Of a DNA stretch of 64,000 nt, positions 1 through 8,676 are shown piece after piece (within the stretch, counting starts at the first letter, position 1; the number at the start of each line of letters is the position of its first letter). A program made the translations under genes and the position numbers. The notes under the pieces are model-generated. The model did not search any database, had not been told where the DNA came from, and saw only the letters and a list, made by a program, of their open reading frames with translations. The stretch is from Tessaracoccus sp. MC1865 (GTDB lineage Bacteria; Actinomycetota; Actinomycetes; Propionibacteriales; Propionibacteriaceae), in contig NZ_CP072596.1 in assembly GCF_017815535.1 (NCBI RefSeq), forward strand, positions 2,697,614-2,761,613, given 5' to 3'.

Positions 1-922
1 AGAGGATGCCCGCGACGGCAGCGAGGAAGCTCATGTTGGTCATGACGAGGAAGTAGGTGCGCTGGGTGTTGACGCCCGAGAGCGCGGCCGCGGCCTTGTT
101 GCCGCCGACGGCGTAGATGTGGCGGCCGAAGCGGGTGCGCTGCGTGATGGTGTGGTAGATGATCACGAGCACGACGAGGATCAGGCCGGGGATGGGGAAC
201 GACGTGCCGGGGCGGCCGCTGCCGAACAGCCACGTGACGTAGCCGATGACGCCCGCGATCAGCACCACGCGGGTGCCGGTGACCCACAGCGGGATCTCGG
301 AGCCGCGGGCCTTGGCCTGGCGACGTCGGTTGATCTCGCTGTACGCGAACCAGGCCAGCGCGAGGAGCCCGAGCAGCAGCGTCGAGTTGTTCAGACCGGT
401 CCAGGCGGGCCCCCACTCGGGCAGGTAGCCGGCGCCGAGGTAGGAGAACTGCGTGGGCACGGGCACGGAGATGGAGTGCGACATCCAGATCACCAGACCG
501 CGGAAGATCATCATGCCCGCCAAGGTGGTGATGAACCCCGGGATGCCCATCTTGGCCAGCCAGAAGCCGTGCCACATGCCCACGAGCACGCCGAGGACGA
601 GGCCGAGCAGGAGGCCCGCCCACCAGGGGAAGCCGTACTGGGCGATGGAGATGGCCACGCTCATCCCGACGAAGCCGGCCACCGAGCCGACCGACAGGTC
701 GATCTGCCCGATGACGATGACCATGACCATGCCGATGGCCAGGATCAGCACATAGGCGTTGCCCGAGATGAGGTTCTGGAAGTTGGACGACGTCAGCATC
801 CGGCCGCCGGAGATGACGTTGAAGACGACGACGAGCGCGATCAGCGCCAACGCCATCGTGTACTGCTGGAGCTTGCCTCCAAAGACCTGCTTGAGAGCTT
901 TCATGATGGTTCGATCTTCCAT
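1..922 (-). CDS. Sugar ABC transporter permease (MmsB/GguB/XylH type), cut by window edge
   Basis: Inner-membrane channel of a high-affinity monosaccharide ABC importer, probably xylose or several aldoses. Reading the minus strand from 922 gives MEDRTIMKALKQVFGGKLQQ followed by strongly hydrophobic segments. The motif VMVIVIGQIDLSVGSVAG is the conserved region of the ribose/xylose permease family. The frame is open to base 1, so the C-terminus lies outside the window. An alternative start is the ATG at 904 (MKALKQV), preceded by a GGAAG at about 11 nt; the 922 start has no clear ribosome site. It lies 13 nt downstream of the two-domain ATPase gene, so they form one operon; a binding protein gene is expected nearby but is not in view. 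Confidence 0.88.
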   Translation of the reverse strand, partial: MEDRTIMKALKQVFGGKLQQYTMALALIALVVVFNVISGGRMLTSSNFQNLISGNAYVLILAIGMVMVIVIGQIDLSVGSVAGFVGMSVAISIAQYGFPWWAGLLLGLVLGVLVGMWHGFWLAKMGIPGFITTLAGMMIFRGLVIWMSHSISVPVPTQFSYLGAGYLPEWGPAWTGLNNSTLLLGLLALAWFAYSEINRRRQAKARGSEIPLWVTGTRVVLIAGVIGYVTWLFGSGRPGTSFPIPGLILVVLVIIYHTITQRTRFGRHIYAVGGNKAAAALSGVNTQRTYFLVMTNMSFLAAVAGIL

Positions 923-935
923 GGTGACTGCGCCG

Positions 936-2498
936 TCAGGCGGAGAGAGCCGGGGCCGCCGGCGCGGTGGACGTGGTGGTCATCCGGCGCATCAGGGTTT
1001 CCTGATCCGCCTCGGACGCCGGGAGGTCGCCGGTGATCCGGCCTTCGCAGATCGTGTAGATCCGGTCGCAGATGCCGAGCAGCTCGGGGAGCTCAGAGGA
1101 GATGACGATCACGCCCTTGCCGTCATCGGCGAGTTGGTGGATGAGTTTGTAGATCTCGTACTTGGCGCCGACGTCGATGCCCCGCGTCGGTTCGTCGAGG
1201 ATGAGCAGCTCGGGTGAGGAGTACATCCACTTGCTGAGCACCACCTTCTGCTGGTTGCCGCCCGAAAGCGTGGCCACGCCGACGTCGACGGAAGAGCTCT
1301 TGATCCGCAACTCGCGCCGGTACCGTTCAGCCACCTCGGCCTCGAGTCGCGGCTGCAGCAGGAACCGTCGCACGATGCCCTTCAGGTTCGCCGAGACGAC
1401 GGTGGCCTTGATGTCGTCGATGAGGTTGAGACCCAGGTTCTTGCGGTCCTCGGTGACGTAGGCGATGCCGGCGGCGATCGCCTTCTGGACGGTGTTGGCG
1501 TGCACCGGCCTGCCCCCGATGAGCAGTTCGCCGGAGCGGTAGGTGCCGTAGGAGTGGCCGAAGATGCTGCGCGCCAGCTCGGTACGTCCGGCGCCCATGA
1601 GGCCGGCGAAGCCCACCACCTCGCCACGGGCCACCGTGAAGTTCGCGTCCCTGACGACGAGGCGGCCGGGGACGTTGGGGTGTTCGACGTTCCAACCGCG
1701 TACCTCGGCGAGGGTCTCACCGATCTTCGGGGTCCGGTGCGGGTAGCGGTTCTCGAGCGAGCGACCCACCATGGCGCGGATGATGCGGTCCTCGTCGACC
1801 TGCCCGGCCACCACGTCGTAGGTCTCGACGGTGCGGCCGTCCCGGATGACGGTGACGGCGTCGGCGACCGCCGCGATCTCGTTGAGCTTGTGGGAGATCA
1901 TCAGGCAGGTGATGCCGCGGGCTTTGAGCCCGCGCATGAGGTCCAGGAGGTGGGCGGAGTCGTCCTCGTTGAGCGCCGAGGTGGGCTCGTCGAGGATGAG
2001 GACGCGGACGTTCTTGGACAGGGCCTTGGCGATCTCGACGAGCTGCTGCTGGCCGACGCCGAGGGTCTTGACCTGGGTGTCGGGGCTGATGTCGAGGCCG
2101 ACGCGCGCCAGGAGGTCCACCGCCTGTGTGCGGGCCGCCTCCCAGTCGATCAGTCCTCCGCGCATCACCTCTGAGCCGAGGAAGATGTTCTCGGTGATGG
2201 ACAGCTCCGGGATGAGGGCCAGCTCCTGGTGGATGATCACGACGCCGTGTTCCTCGGAGGACTTGATGCCGTTGAAGTGCATCTCCTCCCCCTCGAGCAG
2301 GATCTCACCCTCGTACGTGCCGTGCGGGTAGACCCCGGACAGCACCTTCATGAGGGTGGACTTCCCCGCACCGTTCTCCCCGCAGATGGCGTGGATGTCG
2401 GCGCGGCGCACGGACATGGTGACGTCGTCGAGCGCCTTCACGCCAGGGAACACCTTGGTGATGTTGCGCATCTCGAGCAGCAGTTGCTCAGCGGCCAT
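936..2498 (-). CDS. Sugar ABC transporter ATP-binding protein, two ABC domains (MmsA/GguA/XylG-like)
   Basis: Energises the permease encoded just downstream, importing a monosaccharide such as xylose. The 520-residue protein has the duplicated architecture of the RbsA/XylG/GguA family. The N-terminal domain carries an intact Walker A (GENGAGKST), signature-like GVGQQQ and Walker B (LILDEPTSAL). The C-terminal domain has the usual degenerate P-loop (GLMGAGRT), a good signature (LSGGNQQK) and Walker B (LLILDEPTRGID). The motif SYGTYRSGELLIGG and overall length fit MmsA/GguA better than RbsA. It is the first gene of its operon and is divergent from the ROK repressor at 2646, which probably controls it. 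Confidence 0.93.
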   Translation of the reverse strand: MAAEQLLLEMRNITKVFPGVKALDDVTMSVRRADIHAICGENGAGKSTLMKVLSGVYPHGTYEGEILLEGEEMHFNGIKSSEEHGVVIIHQELALIPELSITENIFLGSEVMRGGLIDWEAARTQAVDLLARVGLDISPDTQVKTLGVGQQQLVEIAKALSKNVRVLILDEPTSALNEDDSAHLLDLMRGLKARGITCLMISHKLNEIAAVADAVTVIRDGRTVETYDVVAGQVDEDRIIRAMVGRSLENRYPHRTPKIGETLAEVRGWNVEHPNVPGRLVVRDANFTVARGEVVGFAGLMGAGRTELARSIFGHSYGTYRSGELLIGGRPVHANTVQKAIAAGIAYVTEDRKNLGLNLIDDIKATVVSANLKGIVRRFLLQPRLEAEVAERYRRELRIKSSSVDVGVATLSGGNQQKVVLSKWMYSSPELLILDEPTRGIDVGAKYEIYKLIHQLADDGKGVIVISSELPELLGICDRIYTICEGRITGDLPASEADQETLMRRMTTTSTAPAAPALSA

Positions 2499-2563
2499 CT
2501 ACGTCTCCTTCGACTGTCGCTGTCCTCTATGTCAACGATGTCATCAATGTACGGGCCCCCACC

Positions 2564-2645
2564 CTTGACGTCAAGCCTTGAACTCAACCGTTACCGATTC
2601 GTGATGCTGGGTTCAAGCCTTAATGCTCGCTGGTAGGGTTGCCGC
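2564..2645. promoter_or_regulatory. Divergent promoter region with palindrome and leaderless ROK promoter
   Basis: CTTGACGTCAAG at 2564-2575 is a perfect 12-bp palindrome. TCAAGCCTT occurs twice as a direct repeat, at 2571-2579 and 2613-2621. TAGGGT at 2634-2639 sits 6 nt before the ROK ATG, the layout of a leaderless actinobacterial promoter; the second repeat overlaps its -35 area. These are candidate operators for the ROK protein; which repeat it binds is inference. Confidence 0.45.
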
Positions 2646-3830
2646 ATGAGGGAAAGCAGCGGAGCGCCCGGCTCACAGGCCTCGCTGCGCGAGGCGAACA
2701 GCGCCCGCATCCTCGAGGCGGTGAAGCTCTACGGCCAGCTCACACAGGTCGAGCTCGCCGCCGCCACGGGCCTCTCCCCCGCCACCGTCTCCAACATCGT
2801 GAAGCAACTGCTGGCGGCCGGTACCGTCGAGACGTCGGCGACGACGCGCTCCGGACGCCGCGCCCAGCTCGTCACGCTGGCCCGCGTCACCTCCCTCGCC
2901 CTGGGCATCCACATCCGGCCCCGCGCGCTCGAGATGTCGCTGGTGGACGCCAGCTACGCCCAGGTGGCCCGGCAGCACCTGCCGCTGCCGCCAGAGCATC
3001 GCTTCGACACCACGCTGGACCGCGCCGCGATGTTAGCCGCGGAGCTCGCCGATCAACGCGGGCTCGCGGTGGGAGAGCTGGTGGGGATCGGCGTCGCGAT
3101 GCCATCCGCCAACCGCGGCGGCGCCGTCGTCGGCCTGCCGACGTGGGACGACGTCGACGTGGCCGACGTCATCGAGCGACGACTGCACCGCCCCGTCCTG
3201 GTGGAACGCGAGACCGACGCCGCCGCCCTCGCCGAGGCCCGCGTCGGGGCCTTGCGCGGCGCGGCGTGCGGCGTGTACGTGCGCGTGGGCGAGGTGACGG
3301 ATTCCGCGATCGTGCTCGGGGGCGCCGTGCTGCGCCCCGGTTCGGCTCCCGCGGCGGGGCTCGGCCACGTTCGGGTCGCTCCGGACGGGGCCATCTGCCG
3401 CTGCGGTGCCCGAGGCTGCCTGAACACCGTCGTGTCGATCGAGGCCCTGCGCGAGCTGGTCCGGATCAGCCACGGCTCCCTGTCGCTGCGCGACATCGTG
3501 GCGGCGGCGAACTCGGGCGACAGGGGCTGCCGGCAGGTCGTCACGGACGCGGGGGCGGCGATCGGTGCCGCGCTCGCAGACCTCGCCACCACCGTCGGGC
3601 CGGACCGCATCGTAGTGGGCGGGCCGTTGGCCCAGGCGGGCGACGCGCTCCTGGGGCCCATGCTCGACGCCTTGGGCGCCAGACCGCTCCTCGCCGACGC
3701 GGGCTCCCTCCTGGTGCCGGGCCAGCTCGGACAGGAAGCGGAAACCCTCGGCGTCGTCGCCCGCGTCTTCGACATGATGTCCTTGACGTCTGTGCTGGAA
3801 ACATCCTCAGGAGGGGAGCAACGTGGCTGA
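2646..3830 (+). CDS. ROK-family transcriptional regulator (XylR/NagC-like)
   Basis: Sugar-responsive repressor of 394 residues. An N-terminal winged helix-turn-helix (TQVELAAATGLSPATVSNIV, about residues 33-52) is followed by a ROK sugar-kinase-like domain. The cysteine cluster CRCGARGCLN is the ROK zinc site, although the usual CLE is CLN here. It is divergent from the sugar ABC genes at 936-2498 and is translated from a probable leaderless transcript. It overlaps the next gene, an ABC ATPase, by 8 nt, so the two are co-translated. The family normally represses the adjacent sugar uptake genes until the sugar binds; the actual ligand (xylose?) is inferred from neighbours. Confidence 0.9.
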   Translation: MRESSGAPGSQASLREANSARILEAVKLYGQLTQVELAAATGLSPATVSNIVKQLLAAGTVETSATTRSGRRAQLVTLARVTSLALGIHIRPRALEMSLVDASYAQVARQHLPLPPEHRFDTTLDRAAMLAAELADQRGLAVGELVGIGVAMPSANRGGAVVGLPTWDDVDVADVIERRLHRPVLVERETDAAALAEARVGALRGAACGVYVRVGEVTDSAIVLGGAVLRPGSAPAAGLGHVRVAPDGAICRCGARGCLNTVVSIEALRELVRISHGSLSLRDIVAAANSGDRGCRQVVTDAGAAIGAALADLATTVGPDRIVVGGPLAQAGDALLGPMLDALGARPLLADAGSLLVPGQLGQEAETLGVVARVFDMMSLTSVLETSSGGEQRG

Positions 3831-4581
3831 ACCGCTGTTGGAGCTCAGATCCGTGCACAAGGCCTTCGGCGGCGTGCAGGCGTTGGTCGACGTGGACCTC
3901 ACGGTCCGCGCGGGCGAGGTGGTCGGCCTCGTCGGCGACAACGCGGCCGGTAAGTCCACCCTCGCCCGCATCGTCGCGGGCGTCTACCAGCCCGACGCGG
4001 GGCAGGTCCGGCTGGCAGGCCGGCCGGTGGCCATCGCGTCGGCCAAGGCGGCCATCGCGCTCGGCATCGCGACGGTGTTCCAGGAGTTCGCGCTGGTGGA
4101 GAGCCTGGACGTCCCGTCGAACATCTTCCTCGGCCGCGAACTGAGCCGCAGCGACGGGCTGCTGGACGAGTCACGCATGGAGCTCCTCGCGCGCCAGTAC
4201 CTGGACCAGCTCAACAGCCGCATCCCTGACCTGAGCGTCCCCCTCCACCAGCTCTCGGCCGGGCAGCGGCAGTGCGTGGCCATCGCGCGCACCCTCGTCA
4301 CAGACCCGCGGCTGGTGATCCTGGACGAGCCCACGGCGTCGCTGTCGGTGGGCCAGACGGCAGAGGTGTTGAGCCACGTGGAGCGACTCCGGGAGTTGAA
4401 CCTCGGCGTCATCCTCATCAGCCACAACCTGGCAGACGTGCGCTCCGTGGCGGACCGCATCGAGGTGCTGCGCCACGGCCGCAACAACGGCTCGTTCGCA
4501 GTGGACGAGGCAACCTACGAGAACGTGCTCTCTGCCATCACCGGCGCCACGCGCCACACGAAGCCCGCCGCGGGCCTCTGA
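3823..4581 (+). CDS. Single-domain sugar ABC transporter ATPase (FrcA-like)
   Basis: 252-residue ATPase with one ABC domain. It has Walker A GDNAAGKSTL, signature LSAGQRQCVAIA, Walker B LVILDEPTA and the H-loop ISHNL. The single-domain, GDNxAGKS form matches FrcA-type fructose/ribose transporter ATPases, which work as homodimers with RbsC-like permeases. No permease follows; the next gene is on the opposite strand. It is translationally coupled to the ROK regulator (8-nt overlap). It may power a permease encoded elsewhere, or be an alternative ATPase for the divergent permease gene; neither is shown by the sequence. Confidence 0.88.
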   Translation: MAEPLLELRSVHKAFGGVQALVDVDLTVRAGEVVGLVGDNAAGKSTLARIVAGVYQPDAGQVRLAGRPVAIASAKAAIALGIATVFQEFALVESLDVPSNIFLGRELSRSDGLLDESRMELLARQYLDQLNSRIPDLSVPLHQLSAGQRQCVAIARTLVTDPRLVILDEPTASLSVGQTAEVLSHVERLRELNLGVILISHNLADVRSVADRIEVLRHGRNNGSFAVDEATYENVLSAITGATRHTKPAAGL

Positions 4582-4609
4582 GCCGACGGCTCGACGGCGG
4601 AGCGCAAGG

Positions 4610-5635
4610 TCAGGAACGCCCGGCTGTGATCTCGCCCGAGCCGCGCACGATCAGGCGTGTCGGCACGACCACCTGCTCTGGGCGCAGGCCCTCCCCCCGG
4701 ACGCGCGCGATCAGCCGGGTGGCCGCCAACTCGCCTAGGGCGTCCGGGTCCTGGGCGATGACCGTGATGCCCGGCCGCACCAGGTCGGCCATCGGGATGT
4801 CGTCGAAGCCCACCAGCGCGACGGAGCGCTCGAGCCCCAGCCGCTGCAGCGCCCTGACGGTGGCGATCGTGATGTCGTTGCGGCCGGACAGGATGGCTGT
4901 CGGCGGCGCGTCGGATCCCATGAGTCGCTCGATGGCGGCGATCACGGCCGCCTCATCTCCCAGGTCCGTCGTCACGGTGCAGTCCGGAAGGTCACGGGTG
5001 GCCTGGCGGAAGCACGCGGTGCGTTCCCTCGAGGTGCTGATCACCTGCAGGTTGGACAGGAAGGCGATCCTGGTGTGCCCGTACCCGCGCACGTGCTGGA
5101 CGGCGGCTCGGACGCCGCCGGCGTTGTCGGAGGTCACGGAGTCACAGGCGACGTCGGGAGCAGGGCGGTCCGCGAAGACGACGGGCCAGCCGCGCTCGAG
5201 TTCGCGTGCCAGGAGCGAGTGGTCCTCGCGCACGGTGAGCACGATCAGCCCGTCGAGCCGACGCGCCACGAAACCGCGGAGGCGCGCGAGTTCGACGTCC
5301 GGGTCGTCCTGCGTGCTGGCCGCCAGCGTCATCATCCCGTGGTCATTGGCGACCCGCTCCACCGCGCGGTGCAGCCGCGAGTCGAAGGCGTTGCCGACAC
5401 TCGACAGGAGCAGCCCGATCGCTCCCACGCCCCCGTCGCGGCGACGCAGGTCCGAGGCCTGCTGGTGCATCACGTAGCCCATCTCGTCCGCCGCGCGGAG
5501 CACGCGCTCCGCCGTGGCTGACGCGACGTTCGGCTCGCCGTTCATGACGCGGGAGACGGTCTTGATGGCCACCCCTGACGCGCGGGCGACGTCACGCATC
5601 GTGGGGCGGGAGGAGTTGGGGAACATGCGAGTCAT
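4610..5635 (-). CDS. LacI-family transcriptional regulator, probable repressor of the fructanase
   Basis: LacI-type repressor with an N-terminal helix-turn-helix (TMRDVARASGVAIKTVSRVM) and a periplasmic-binding-protein-like ligand domain ending near GFDDIPMADLVRPGITVI. The frame extends upstream to 5737 but that would overlap the divergent GH32 start and its operator. I place the start at the ATG at 5635 (MTRMFPNSS); 5626 is also possible and neither has a convincing ribosome site. It is divergent from the secreted GH32 enzyme at 5737, and a perfect palindrome typical of LacI operators lies between them. The likely inducer is a fructan breakdown product, by inference from the target. Confidence 0.88.
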   Translation of the reverse strand: MTRMFPNSSRPTMRDVARASGVAIKTVSRVMNGEPNVASATAERVLRAADEMGYVMHQQASDLRRRDGGVGAIGLLLSSVGNAFDSRLHRAVERVANDHGMMTLAASTQDDPDVELARLRGFVARRLDGLIVLTVREDHSLLARELERGWPVVFADRPAPDVACDSVTSDNAGGVRAAVQHVRGYGHTRIAFLSNLQVISTSRERTACFRQATRDLPDCTVTTDLGDEAAVIAAIERLMGSDAPPTAILSGRNDITIATVRALQRLGLERSVALVGFDDIPMADLVRPGITVIAQDPDALGELAATRLIARVRGEGLRPEQVVVPTRLIVRGSGEITAGRS

Positions 5636-5674
5636 TTTGCCGTCAAATCTCATGAACGGCGAACTAACGATCAA

Positions 5675-5718
5675 GGTGACCCCAGCCTTTGTCACCCTCT
5701 GCCATGACAACGTTGTCA
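5675..5718. promoter_or_regulatory. LacI-type operators upstream of the GH32 gene
   Basis: TGACAACGTTGTCA at 5705-5718 is a perfect 14-bp palindrome with a central CG, the hallmark of LacI-family operators. It ends 18 nt before the GH32 start codon. GGTGAC and GTCACC at 5675-5680 and 5691-5696 form a second inverted repeat with a 10-nt spacer. Both lie in the intergenic region shared with the LacI gene. Confidence 0.65.
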
Positions 5719-5736
5719 CCAGAAGGGAAACAACCA

Positions 5737-8616
5737 ATGGAACGACTGACCAGGGCAGGAATCGCCCTCACGGTGGCGCTCGGCGCCGCCGTCGGACTCC
5801 CTGCTGCAGCCGACGACACGGCCGGGCAGGAGCCCTACCGCCCGGCCTATCACTACACGCCGGAACGCAACTGGATGAACGACCCGAACGGGCTCGTCCA
5901 CCACGACGGCGTCTGGCACCTCTACTACCAGCACAACCCCTCCGCGGACACGTGGGGCAACATGTCGTGGGGCCACACGACCAGCCCGGACCTGCTGCAC
6001 TGGAGCGAGCAGCCGCTGGCCATCGCCCAGACGTTCAACGGCGAGGGGCAGGCGGTCGAGGACATCTTCTCCGGCTCCATCGTGGTCGACACGGAGAACA
6101 CCAGCGGCCTCGGCACCACCGACAACCCGCCGCTGGTGGCGCACTACACCAGCGCCTACACCGGCGCACATCCCACGCTGGCCGGCATCCAGGCACAATC
6201 GGTGGCCTACTCGCTCGACGGCGGCTACACCTGGGAGAAGTATGCGGGCAACCCCGTGCTGGACCGGGGCTCGCAGAACTTCCGCGACCCGAAGGTGAGC
6301 CGCTACACATCGCCGGAGACCGGCGAGTCGTACTGGGTGATGGTCGCCGTCGAGGCGCTCGACCACCAGGTGGTGCTCTACCGCTCCGACGACCTGCTCG
6401 AGTGGACCTACCTCTCCACCTTGGGCCCGGCCAATGCCACCGGCGGCATCTGGGAGGTGCCAGACCTGTTCCCACTGACTGTCGACGGCACCGACGAGAC
6501 CAAGTGGGTCATGGTGGTCAACCTCAACCCCGGATCCCCTGCAGGCGGTTCGGGTGCCCAGTCCTTCGTCGGCGACTTCGACGGCGTGACCTACACCGCC
6601 GAGAACGTCGTCTCGGGTGACGAGGTGGTGCCCGGCACCGTCGTCGAGGACTTCGAGTTCGGGACGTGGGCGGATTCCGGGTGGACCGTCGCCAACGACC
6701 CGGGCAACGAGTTCAACGGCCCCTTCGGCGACGGCCCCCAGCCCGGCGCCTGGCGGGACCAGCAGGCCATCAACGGGCACCGCGGCGAGCGGCTGGTCAA
6801 CAGCTTCGTCGGCTGGGACTGGCCGGTCGGCACGATGAGCTCAGCGCCGTTCAGGGTCGAGGAACCCTGGCTCAACCTGTTGGTGGGCGGCGGCAACCAC
6901 CCGCGCGTCGACGGTGGCCAGCTCGGCAATGAGCCCCCCGCCGGCACAGTGCTCTGGAACGGCTTCGAAGGACTTCGCGACGGCGGCAGCCTGGCCGACC
7001 TGGGCTGGGTGGGCACCGGCGAACTCGCGGCCACCGACAGCCCGGCCTACGCCGGCGGTGACTACTACCTGGGCGACGCCCGCATCAACACGTGGGAGGG
7101 TGTCCCCAAGGGCGACGACAACACCGGAACCCTGACCTCGCCGTCGTTCCTGATCGACGGCGACCACCTCTCCTTCCTGGTCGGCGGCGGTCGCGAGCGG
7201 CCGGGCCTGGCCGTACAGCTCATCGTCGACGGCGAGGTGGTGCGCACCGCGGGAGGCCAGGACGCCGGCGCGCTGCAGTGGACCAGCTGGGACATCGCGG
7301 AGTTCCGCGGCCGCGACGCCACGTTGCGCATCATCGACGAGGTCGGCGGCGGCTGGGGCCACCTGACGCTCGATCACGTGGTCATCGGCGACGAGCCAGC
7401 CGTGCCCCGTTCCTCCGAGACCACCGTCAACCTCGTGGTCGACGGCGAGGTCGTGCGCAGCGCGACCGGGCGCGATTCGGAGCTGCTCGACTGGGTGGCG
7501 TGGGACGTCGCCGAGTTCGCCGGGCAGGAGGCCCAGCTCCTCATCGTGGACAACAACCGGTTCGGCTGGGGTCACATCCTGGTGGACGACATCGTGGCCG
7601 CGGACGCCCCGCAGCCCCGTCGCATCGAGACCTATGACTGGCTGGACTGGGGCCCGGACCACTACGCGGCCATCTCCTTCGCCAACGTCCAGGACGGCCG
7701 CCGCATCATGATCGGGTGGATGAACGACTGGCGCTACGCCGGCGCCATCCCGACCGCCCCGTGGCGCAGCGCCAACACGCTGCCGCGCGAGGTCACGCTG
7801 GAGCTCGTCGACGGTTCCTACGCGCTGCGTCAGGTGCCGGTGCGCGAAGCGTCCTCGCTCGAGGTGCCTTCTGAACGGCTGCGGCGCACGAACGTGGCGG
7901 TGGACGATTCGGTCGTCGCGCTGCCGTGGGCGTCGGATGCGTTCAAGCTCGACGTGACCGTCGAGCCGCGGGACGCCTCGTTCGCGGGGGTCGCCGTACG
8001 CACCGACACCGCCTTCGGGACCGACAGCGGCGAAGGCACGCTGGTGGGCATCGACGCGAAGACCAACCGGCTGGTGGTGGACCGGACCCGCTCCGGCGCG
8101 ACGGGCTTCCACTCGCAGTTCGCCGCCGTCGACTCGGCACCGTTGGTCAACCCGGACGGCACCGTGACGTTCACGGTCTACGTCGACCGGGCATCGGTCG
8201 AGGCGTTCGCCGAGGGTGGCCTCCGGACGATCACCAGCCAGGTGTTCCCTGATCCGGAATCACTCGGCCTGTCGCTGGTGAGCGAGGGCGGGACGGCACG
8301 ATTCGTCTCCGTGGTCGCCACTCCCCTCACCCCCAGCGTCCACACCGGCGCACAGCCGATGGACGCCTCGGTGGTGTCGGCGAACTGCGAAGCCGGTGTC
8401 GTCGTCGAGGTGTCGAACCCCACGGACGAGCGGCAGGCAGTGCGGCTCTCTTCGGTCTCCGGGGTCCGGAACGTGACGTTGGCAGCCGGTCAGACGACCA
8501 GGGTCACGCTGGCGGGGCAGCCGTCACTGGCCGCCGGCTCCCTGTCTGTGGCGGCGACGGCGAAGCCCAGCCAGACCGCCAGCTGGACGTCGGTGAGCAT
8601 GCCGGCCTGCAGCTGA
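5737..8616 (+). CDS. Secreted GH32 beta-fructosidase (levanase/inulinase type) with nested inserted domains
   Basis: Hydrolyses beta-fructosidic bonds in levan, inulin or sucrose outside the cell. The 959-residue protein starts with a signal peptide (MERLTRAGIALTVALGAAVG, cleavage near residue 25). Catalytic motifs of GH32 are in order: WMNDPNG with nucleophile D49, RDPK with D184, and WEVPD with acid/base E240. The catalytic propeller is interrupted by about 330 residues (about 300-628) of beta-rich insert, then resumes at YDWLDWGPDHYA. A C-terminal beta-sandwich follows, plus a tail of about 90 residues. Within the insert one domain copy appears nested inside another (see findings). AAGGGA precedes the ATG by 10 nt. 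No cell-wall anchor is visible, so it is probably released. Confidence 0.93.
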   Translation: MERLTRAGIALTVALGAAVGLPAAADDTAGQEPYRPAYHYTPERNWMNDPNGLVHHDGVWHLYYQHNPSADTWGNMSWGHTTSPDLLHWSEQPLAIAQTFNGEGQAVEDIFSGSIVVDTENTSGLGTTDNPPLVAHYTSAYTGAHPTLAGIQAQSVAYSLDGGYTWEKYAGNPVLDRGSQNFRDPKVSRYTSPETGESYWVMVAVEALDHQVVLYRSDDLLEWTYLSTLGPANATGGIWEVPDLFPLTVDGTDETKWVMVVNLNPGSPAGGSGAQSFVGDFDGVTYTAENVVSGDEVVPGTVVEDFEFGTWADSGWTVANDPGNEFNGPFGDGPQPGAWRDQQAINGHRGERLVNSFVGWDWPVGTMSSAPFRVEEPWLNLLVGGGNHPRVDGGQLGNEPPAGTVLWNGFEGLRDGGSLADLGWVGTGELAATDSPAYAGGDYYLGDARINTWEGVPKGDDNTGTLTSPSFLIDGDHLSFLVGGGRERPGLAVQLIVDGEVVRTAGGQDAGALQWTSWDIAEFRGRDATLRIIDEVGGGWGHLTLDHVVIGDEPAVPRSSETTVNLVVDGEVVRSATGRDSELLDWVAWDVAEFAGQEAQLLIVDNNRFGWGHILVDDIVAADAPQPRRIETYDWLDWGPDHYAAISFANVQDGRRIMIGWMNDWRYAGAIPTAPWRSANTLPREVTLELVDGSYALRQVPVREASSLEVPSERLRRTNVAVDDSVVALPWASDAFKLDVTVEPRDASFAGVAVRTDTAFGTDSGEGTLVGIDAKTNRLVVDRTRSGATGFHSQFAAVDSAPLVNPDGTVTFTVYVDRASVEAFAEGGLRTITSQVFPDPESLGLSLVSEGGTARFVSVVATPLTPSVHTGAQPMDASVVSANCEAGVVVEVSNPTDERQAVRLSSVSGVRNVTLAAGQTTRVTLAGQPSLAAGSLSVAATAKPSQTASWTSVSMPACS

Positions 8617-8629
8617 CCTTCTGCGAGTC

Positions 8630-8663
8630 GGCGCGGGCCGTGGCGGTGGCCGCGGCCCGCGCC
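8630..8663. terminator. Bidirectional terminator-like hairpin
   Basis: GGCGCGGGCC at 8630-8639 pairs perfectly with GGCCCGCGCC at 8654-8663, and the stem extends inward by five more pairs to a 4-nt loop. It sits between the converging GH32 and DUF881 genes. There is no long T-run, which is common for high-GC terminators. Confidence 0.7.
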
Positions 8664-8676
8664 GTTCGCTGTGCCA

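Noticed and set aside
2611..2621. tRNA T-arm-like GGTTCAAGCCT
   Set aside because: No acceptor or anticodon stems around it.
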